DNA of 40,355 bases from Clostridia bacterium (GTDB taxonomy: Bacteria; Bacillota; Clostridia; TANB77; CAG-508), in the NCBI GenBank assembly GCA_022790575.1, contig JAAVXM010000059.1, positions 1 to 40,355 on the forward strand, read 5' to 3'. Shown one piece after another: positions 7,816 to 15,700 of the stretch. The notes under the pieces were generated by a model. It was not told where the DNA came from. It worked only from the letters and a program-made list of their open reading frames with translations, and made no database searches. How positions within the stretch are numbered: position 1 is the stretch's first letter; each line of letters starts with the position of its first letter. The position numbers were made by a program, and so were the translations under genes.

Positions 7816-9408
7816 CTAAAACATATTAAAAACATCATATTTATAATTTATATATATATTATTATTTTTGTCTATTTGAATATTGTCTATTGCTTCGAAC
7901 ATAATATTTTTTTTGATTTTACTTATTATTTCTAATATATCATCCTTTTTAATTTTATTTTCAAATATACGCTTTTCTTTCTCTTTTACCAAAACTTCTA
8001 ATTCTTTTTTTATTCTATTTCTCTCTTCTGATTTTTCTTTATAATATTTTTTATAATCAATTTTATCTAAGATTTCTTCTTTATAATCTATGTAAAGTTC
8101 TTTTATTTGCTTTTCTATCTTTAATAATTCTTTTTCTAATAATTCTTTTTCATCACATATGTTATTTGATTCATTTTGATTTTTTATAACTAACTCTTTT
8201 ATTTTTTCTGTATCAAGTAATATTAATTTTTCTCTTAGGTTTTTCCATACTATTTCATTAAGACTTTCTTCATCTAACCCTTTACTTCCTCTAGTACATT
8301 CTTTTCCAATATATCTTTTCAAACCATTTAAACAACATATTTTTTTAGATTTTAACTCTTTGGGATTACATTTTTTGTACTCAACTTTTAATGACATCTT
8401 TGCTCCACATTCTTTACATTTTACTAATCCATTTAAATCCCATTCATGCTTTTTTCTTTTAATTATTTTATTTATATCTCTTCTTTCTTGAACTTTATTA
8501 AATAATTCTTCTGTAATAATAGGTTCATGCATGTTATAAGCAATTTTCCACTCTTCCTTTGGAATGTATTTCACTTTTTTAGATTTATAACTTAAGTTAA
8601 TTCTTTTTCCATATTCTATATGTCCTAAATACACTTTATTACTTAATATTCTTCTGATTGTCTCCTCTCTCCATTTATATCTGGTTTCTCCATTATTATA
8701 ATTATTATTAGGACTTGGTATATTATCAGTTTGCAAACCTCTTATTATCTCTGAAATTCCGCTTCCTCTCTCATATTCCTCATATATTCTTTTAACAATC
8801 CTTGCTTCTTGTTTATTTATTATAAGCTTATGTTTATCTTGCCTTGATTTCCTATATCCATATGGAGAAATAGCTCCCATAAACATTCCCTTTTCTTTTC
8901 TTGCCCATACACTAGATTTTATTTTTCTTGAAATATCTTTGCTATACCAGTCATTTATAAGTGTTTTAAATTGTATCATATCATTATTGGCATTTTTTGT
9001 ACCTGTATCTACATTGTCTAAAACAGATATGTATCTTATATTTTTCTCTAAAAAATATAATTCTATATAATAGTTTGCTTCAAAACTATTTCTTGAAAGT
9101 CTTGACAAGTCCTTTGTCATTATACAGTTGATTTTCCCATTTTCTATATCTTGTATCATTTTTTGAAAATTTGGTCTGTTAGTATTAAGTCCTGTATATC
9201 CATCATCAATATAGTATTTTTCTATAATAAATTCTTCTCCCATTTCTTCTACTTTTTTTTCTATTATATTTCTCTGGCTCACTATACTATCACTAACTTC
9301 TTTATCTCCATCTTCTTGAGATAGTCTTAAATATGCAGCAACTTTATACTTTTTATTATCTTTTTCATAATTTGTTGCTTTTTGCTCTTTTTTAATATCT
9401 TGTACCAT
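7816..9408 (-). CDS. Large serine recombinase (first of pair)
   Basis: The start is the ATG at 9408, which has GGAGG 8 nt upstream; the in-frame TTG at 9423 overlaps that ribosome site. The ~530-aa protein carries catalytic S30 in YLRLSQEDGD, the conserved MTKDLSRLSRN, a recombinase domain (PYGYRKS to RRILSNKVYLGH), a zinc-ribbon (LVKCKECGAKM with later CC and C residues) and a long Lys/Glu-rich coiled coil that links DNA-bound subunits in this family. It cuts and joins DNA at attachment sites through a 5'-phosphoserine link. It is the second gene of the module, 18 nt after the 42-aa protein. Confidence 0.9.
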   Translation of the reverse strand: MVQDIKKEQKATNYEKDNKKYKVAAYLRLSQEDGDKEVSDSIVSQRNIIEKKVEEMGEEFIIEKYYIDDGYTGLNTNRPNFQKMIQDIENGKINCIMTKDLSRLSRNSFEANYYIELYFLEKNIRYISVLDNVDTGTKNANNDMIQFKTLINDWYSKDISRKIKSSVWARKEKGMFMGAISPYGYRKSRQDKHKLIINKQEARIVKRIYEEYERGSGISEIIRGLQTDNIPSPNNNYNNGETRYKWREETIRRILSNKVYLGHIEYGKRINLSYKSKKVKYIPKEEWKIAYNMHEPIITEELFNKVQERRDINKIIKRKKHEWDLNGLVKCKECGAKMSLKVEYKKCNPKELKSKKICCLNGLKRYIGKECTRGSKGLDEESLNEIVWKNLREKLILLDTEKIKELVIKNQNESNNICDEKELLEKELLKIEKQIKELYIDYKEEILDKIDYKKYYKEKSEERNRIKKELEVLVKEKEKRIFENKIKKDDILEIISKIKKNIMFEAIDNIQIDKNNNIYINYKYDVFNMF

Positions 9409-9426
9409 TATTATTTCCTCCAACTA

Positions 9427-9555
9427 TTAAGGAATTTGTAATACAATATGTTTGCTTATAACTTCATATAATTTCTCTACACTTTGTGCCTCTTCAACTA
9501 CATTTGCTATAACTGTGTATTTTTTATTGTTTATCTCATAATTCTCTTGTATCAT
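9427..9555 (-). CDS. 42-aa small protein leading the recombinase operon, TnpW-like
   Basis: ATG at 9555 with AAGGGGAT upstream gives a 42-residue protein beginning MIQENYEINNKKYTVIANVV and ending in a helix (EKLYEVISKH). Short proteins with this layout, a 'YxVxxxF'-like strand followed by a helix, sit next to serine recombinases in Tn4451-type and related transposons (TnpW-like). The gene ends 18 nt before the recombinase start, so the two are probably co-translated. Function is unknown; it could be a recombinase accessory or directionality factor. The family link is tentative. Confidence 0.55.
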   Translation of the reverse strand: MIQENYEINNKKYTVIANVVEEAQSVEKLYEVISKHIVLQIP

Positions 9556-9624
9556 GATTTCATCCCCTTAAATTTTCTTTTAAAGAATATTAAGGATAAA
9601 TTACTTTTATGACTTTTAGTCGCA

Positions 9625-9662
9625 AAAATACCAGAAGAGTTTTTATTCTCTTCTGGTATTTT
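9625..9662 (-). terminator. Strong intrinsic terminator after the 2928-aa protease gene
   Basis: A perfect 15-bp stem (9625-9639 with 9648-9662, 8-nt loop; core ATACCAGAAGAG) is followed on the minus strand by TTTTTGCG. It lies 39 nt beyond the stop at 9702. It separates the surface-protease region from the recombinase operon. Confidence 0.85.
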
Positions 9663-9701
9663 ATTTTAAAACTAGGTTAGCTCAATTCGTTTATCTTCCT
9701 A

Positions 9702-12700
9702 CTATTTAAGTTCTGGATATCCTTTACTATTAATTGTATTAAAGTTCCAAATTGTTTCATCAAAACCTAAGTTTTTATAAAATTCTGTGTTTAAACTACT
9801 TCTTGAAGTTTTATCTAAATGTCCTGCTGTTTTATCACTTACACGGCTCGCTCCTACACATTCTGTTATTTCATAACATTTTGTTAAACAAGCGATTACT
9901 TGACTTTCTATTGCTCCTACACATTTATATGGTAGCATTTTATTTCCATTTGTATCATCATATCCTGTCATATCTCCAAATGCAACACTATTTTTGATTG
10001 CTGGTGTATTATAAATATTTCCTACTATTGGAGCATTAAATACACTGTTTGCAACATTACTATAACTATTACTTGTTTTAATTATATTTACATCAGCTAT
10101 TATATTTTCAATAGTTCCTCCTTGTTGCATTGAACCTACTAATCCACCATTTTCTGTACCTGTCACATTTAAAGTTCCCTGTACATATATATTTTGCATT
10201 TTTCCACCATATTTTCTACCTGCAAATGTTGATACATATACACCTGTTCCTGTTACATTTGCATTTTTTACAGATATGTTTTCAAATACAGAATTAGCAT
10301 TTTCTCTTCCATCCATTCCAGTTACTACTGCAACATTATTTCTTCCTGATAATGTAATGTTTTCAAATTTCATGTTCTTAAAGTTTGCTGTAAATGTTTC
10401 TTGTGCATATGCTGCAACAAAGTCACCATTTCCTCTTCCAGCACCTGTATTTGTAAAGTTTTTAATATTTAAGTTTTGTACAGTACCTCTAAAGTTTGCA
10501 AATAAACTTAAGTTATTTAAGTTTGAAATTGTGTGTCCATTTCCTTCTATTTTTCCTGTGAAAACAGAAGTTACAACCGCACTTCCTTCTGCTGTATATC
10601 CTGTAAAGTCAAGGTCTTTTGTGATATTGAATATTCCACTTGGGTCTTCTTCTAATTTGTTAAAGTCTTCTACACTACCTATTTGATATGTTTTTTGTTC
10701 TACTTGGCAGTTTTTGTATGTTACTGCACTAACTGCTCCTCCTATTAAACTTATATTATTTCTTCCAGCAGCATTAATGCTTAAATCAGTCACATTAATG
10801 TTTTCTAATATACTACTTTGTGTTTGTTTTGCTAAAACACCTATATTAGTAATGTCTTTTGATATAGCTGTTCCTTCAAAGTCTAAATTGCTTACATATC
10901 CATATCTTATTTTTTGGAAAATTGAATTTGTATTTCCTATAATTTTATGTCCATTTCCATCTAATTTTCCCATAAATGTTTGGCTTACAATACCTGTATA
11001 TCCTGTAAAGTCAATGTCATTATCTAGTACATAGTAACCATAAGGTTTACTATTGATTTTTTCTACCAATTCTTGTGCTGTCTTTATATGTGTTATTTCT
11101 ATGTCTGTACCAAGTGGGTCTGCAATAAAGTCATTTGTTGCACTTTTTAAATAATGGTAATATATTTTTCTAAGATTTGTTCTTTGAGAAATATTTCTGT
11201 CTCCATTAGTAGCATCATTTATTAATGCTTCTGTATATCTTTCAATCATTGATTCTACATCAATGTACTTATTATTATTAATATTTTCTTCTACAGTAGC
11301 ATATCTACTCATCTTGTATTGTTTCCAGTCCATTTCTGTACCAGTTACCATTTTAGTAATCTTTTTAATTGCGTCTAAATCATTTGCACTTGCTTTACTT
11401 CCATATGTGACATAACCTTCTACTCCTGCATAACCTAGCATTTCGAAGAAGTTACGTTTAGTAGAAAATGCATCTGCATAACCACCATCTAAGTGACCAA
11501 TAAACCAACGGTTTACCCAAACTGATTCAAAGCCATAATCATTTGTACCTATACCATTAATAACGTTTAATCCTCTTACACTCACTCCCCAAGCATTAGA
11601 TGGTCTTAATAAAATTCTATTATCATATAAAGCCTCTAATGATGTTAATTTCATATCTGTTGCCTGTTGTGCTGTAATTGTTCCCCAAGATGACCATCCT
11701 GCGGATATAGACATTCTTGTTGCTATTTTAGCTTGTTGTTCTGGTGTTAACTTAATAAATGCTTTTCCTTCAATATAATCAAGTAAATCTAACGCATTTT
11801 GTTGTCCTTTAAAGTAATTCTCAAGTTTTTCTTTAGTATTAATTCTTTCAGGAGTTAAGTTTTGAGTAGCATTCCCCTCTTTGTTCAAATAGAATGATGT
11901 ATTAAAGTAATATGGTCCAACATCTTGAACAAGATTATTCTCACTCCAGTTAACACGTTGTTCAATATTACCTTCAGTAAGTGTCTCAAGTTGCACTCTA
12001 CATCCCCTTTGATGTAGCATTATTTTATCATATAAAGCATGTTCATATTCGTGAGTCCAAGTATCATAATTGTCAAGTCCAGGTGTTGCTTGGAACCATA
12101 GGAATCCAGCAGTATTACCAACACCAGCTGAACTACCACCTGGTTGCCATAAACCTAAAACTTCACTAAAGTTCTTAAAGAATGGCTGCTGTGTACCAAC
12201 TTTTCCTTGAGTATAAACTGGGCCAGTTTTAATTGGAATATTAGTACCTGGAAAATAAATAGTTTTAAAGCCAGTAATTGCTTTTGTACAATCATAAATC
12301 ATAATACAATACCTATTCCATTTACCTGAATCGAATGATGCAGCTAAAGTAGAAAAATGTCTTTTAACAAGGCTAACATGATTATTAACTTTATTCACAA
12401 TGTCTTTTCTTCCAGCATCAGTATGAGGGTCTTTATGATATAATTGTTGAGCTCCAAATTGTAAATGAGCAGGTCCAGATATCATATAAGCACAGTTACT
12501 AGGTAATGTAATAACTGGAAGTATCATTCTTTCATTTTTCTTTAATTGATACCAACCACGGTATAATATATCAGGTCTATCATCTACTGCAACTTCGGCT
12601 AGAACATTTCTAGAACCAAAATATTCTGTAAACCAGTCATCTTCCTCTTCATATCCACCAATATTAGTAATAATGTTATCTATGAATTGACCTATATTTG

Positions 12701-15700
12701 CGCTTTCTGTATATTTTTTAATGTTATTAGCATAGAAAGTGTTAGTTGCATTTACTCCAATATTTCCTTTTGCTACTTCTTCTGCTAAATTATCTATTGT
12801 CATAGAATCTTTATACATTTTTCCTTCAAAGAATATAATGTCAGATACTTTTGCTCCTCCTATTTCAAATCCATACCATCTGTCAAAATAGTTATATCCA
12901 TATAATACTTTGTTAACTTTTCCTATCTCTATTAAGTCTTTTTGTATTTTTTCATTTAATATATCATTATCAATAGTTAGACTACATACTTCATAATTTT
13001 GTAATAATTTAAGTGCAATTTCTTGTGCGTTTGCTTTTATTACTTCATTATAATGATCTTTATATAATCTATTATCTGCTGCTGTTGTTATTGGGTCTAA
13101 TGTAACTGTATAATCTAAATTTTCAATATACTCTGTTAATGTATTTACAATACTTGATTGTTCTTGCACTACATATTTTCCAAAAGCATAACTTAGTTTT
13201 GTATCTTTTATTTTGTATATAGCAACACTTTGTTTAATTTCTTCAAAAGTTACTTCTCTATTTTCTATTGTATTGTCTTCAAATACTATTTTAATATTTG
13301 TAATTTGATTATATTCTTCTGATGTTAAATAAGTTACTAACTTATTATCTGTAAATGGTAAAATATGCTTTATTGCTTTTGTATTAAGTATATCTGTTGA
13401 ACTAATTGTTGCTCCATCTGATATTAAATATTTAGCATCATAATATGGCATTAATTTTTGCAAGTTATGATATGCTAATAATTTATTTGTATCAAATCCT
13501 GATATTTTACTTATTCTGTCATATTCTGGAATATATAAATCATTGTTATTTACTTGCTCTACAGTTTCTTGACCATTATTGGGGTCATCATTTTTTAAAT
13601 GTGGTAATTTGTCATAAGAAACATCATCAAGGTTCCATATATCTTCACTAAATTTTGCTTCACTTATATAGAATTCTTTTGTTATTCCTGCCATTCCTAT
13701 TTTCTTTACTATATTTCCTGAAGCATTTGATATAAGTTCTGACTCTTCTAGTTCATAATTATTAATTGAATCTTTATGTACTGTAGTTCCAAATACTTTG
13801 TATGGACCTGTACCTGTGTCTAAACTAATATTATTTCTTAATATTGTATTATTGCCTCTTGCAAGCCCTAAAATACCACCATTGTTTTTTAATCTAGCAT
13901 TATTTACAAAGTTAATTTTTGCAATACAATTTTCAATTGTACTTGTTGCAGCTTCAAAAGAATCTCCTGCAATTCCACCGACACCATCTCTTGAAGATGT
14001 TATTGATTCAATAATTCCTTCTGCATAACAATTGCTTATAGTAGTTCCAGTTATTTTTCCTGCAATTGAACCAATTCTTATGTGGTCTAATTTTATATGC
14101 ATACCTGTAACACTTGAATTTGAAACTTGACAGCCTGATTGTAATTCTCCAACCATACCTCCAGATTCATTAATTCCTGTTGTCATATTAATTCCTTTTA
14201 TGTGCACATTAGTAATTGTTGTATTTTGTGCTAAATTTGCTATACTTCCACGACTACTTGCTCCTATTAATTTTACATTTTCTAAAACGAGATTTTTAAT
14301 AGTTGCATTTTCTGTATTTTCAAATAATGGCTTTTTAAGTCCTATAATTTTATAACCATTTCCATCTAAAGTACCTCTAAAAGTTGTATTTATAATAGCA
14401 TTTCCAGTTGTTTTTAAATAAGATGCATCATAGTTTTGTGTTAAAGTAACTGTTTTACTTGGGTCTTCTTCTATTTCTGCAATTAATGTTTCTATACTTT
14501 TATTTTGAGCTACTCCATCTTTCATTTCTCCATAAGTTACTTTTAGTTTATTTTGTTTTTTTCCATTTTCATATTGAATAACATTTTCATAGTCTAAAAT
14601 AAAGTTTAATTTATTGTCTACTATTTCATAGTCCTCTATTTCTGCACTGAAAGTAGGCATTCCTTTTGTTCTTACATTTACAATATAATTCTTTAAGTTT
14701 TCTTTGTTATTTAAATCTGCTTCTGATATATTAGTTACTTCTTTTTCACTTCCAGATTTATATACACTAATTCCTACTATATCTTTTACTTCAAATAAAC
14801 GCTTTGTACTTACATTAATAACTTCTGAAAGTATTTTTTGTTCTTTATATTCATTATCCCCTGTTGTAATTTGGTTACTATCTAAGTCATAATCTGCAAG
14901 TATTCTTACTTCATATTCTTCGCCTATTCCTTTTGTAAAAGTAATTCCATTTGAATTACGATTAAATTCTTCTTCTTTTATAATATCTTCATTTTCATCT
15001 AATACTATAATTTTCCCACCAGTTATTGTTTCTTCCGAATCATTTACAGTAAATGCTACATGAATACTCTTATTTTCATCATCATCTTCATAACCAAAAT
15101 CTGTAATTGTTGGTCTTAATTTTAAAACTCCTACTCTAGCTTCATTATTTTCTACTACTTCTAGTTGTTTTGTATTATTTAAAATTAATTGTTTTATTGT
15201 GATTGTTTTTGGTCCTGGAGTAGATACTACTGGTATTTTTGCTTTATAGTTGTTTCCTTGTTTTTCTATATCATATTCTTTTTCATATTCTTTCTTATCA
15301 TTGTCTTTTACATTTATTATAGCTTTTACTGGATAGAAGTCTGATTTATTTGTACTATTAAAACTTACTGTTACTTCGTCTCCTCTTTCAAAATAAATCG
15401 TTTGTTTATCTTGTTTATATGTTTGTAAATCACTAATTTTTAATTCATAGTCTGCAATTAATTGTATTGGTCTTCTTCTGAAAATCTCGTCTTCTACAAA
15501 ATTTTGATTTGTTTCTTCTAATTCATTGCTGTCTCTATCATAAGTCATTTTTGCAATTAATGTATATTTAGTATCTAATTCTATATTGTTAATAGTAAAT
15601 GTAATATTTTCTGAATCAAATTGCTTCTCATTAATTTGTACTCCATCACTATTTCTTACTAGTACTGCACTTCCTTCGATAAAAGCTTTATCTGGGTCTA

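Larger units (their letters stand above)
6260..9555 (-). mobile_element. Mobile module: small protein plus two tandem large serine recombinases
   Basis: Three genes in one direction with short spacing (42-aa protein, 18 nt, 530-aa recombinase, 44 nt, 503-aa recombinase) form a probable recombination operon. Paired large serine recombinases occur in elements such as SCCmec (ccrA/ccrB) and Tn4451-like transposons. The module may mobilise the adjacent bceRSAB genes. I could not find flanking attachment repeats by eye, so the element boundaries are unknown; the span given covers only the genes. Confidence 0.55.

Noticed and set aside
9556..9701. Attachment site of the recombinase module upstream of the 42-aa gene
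   Set aside because: I looked for direct repeats matching the 6010-6260 and 1109-1350 regions and found none longer than expected by chance in AT-rich DNA.
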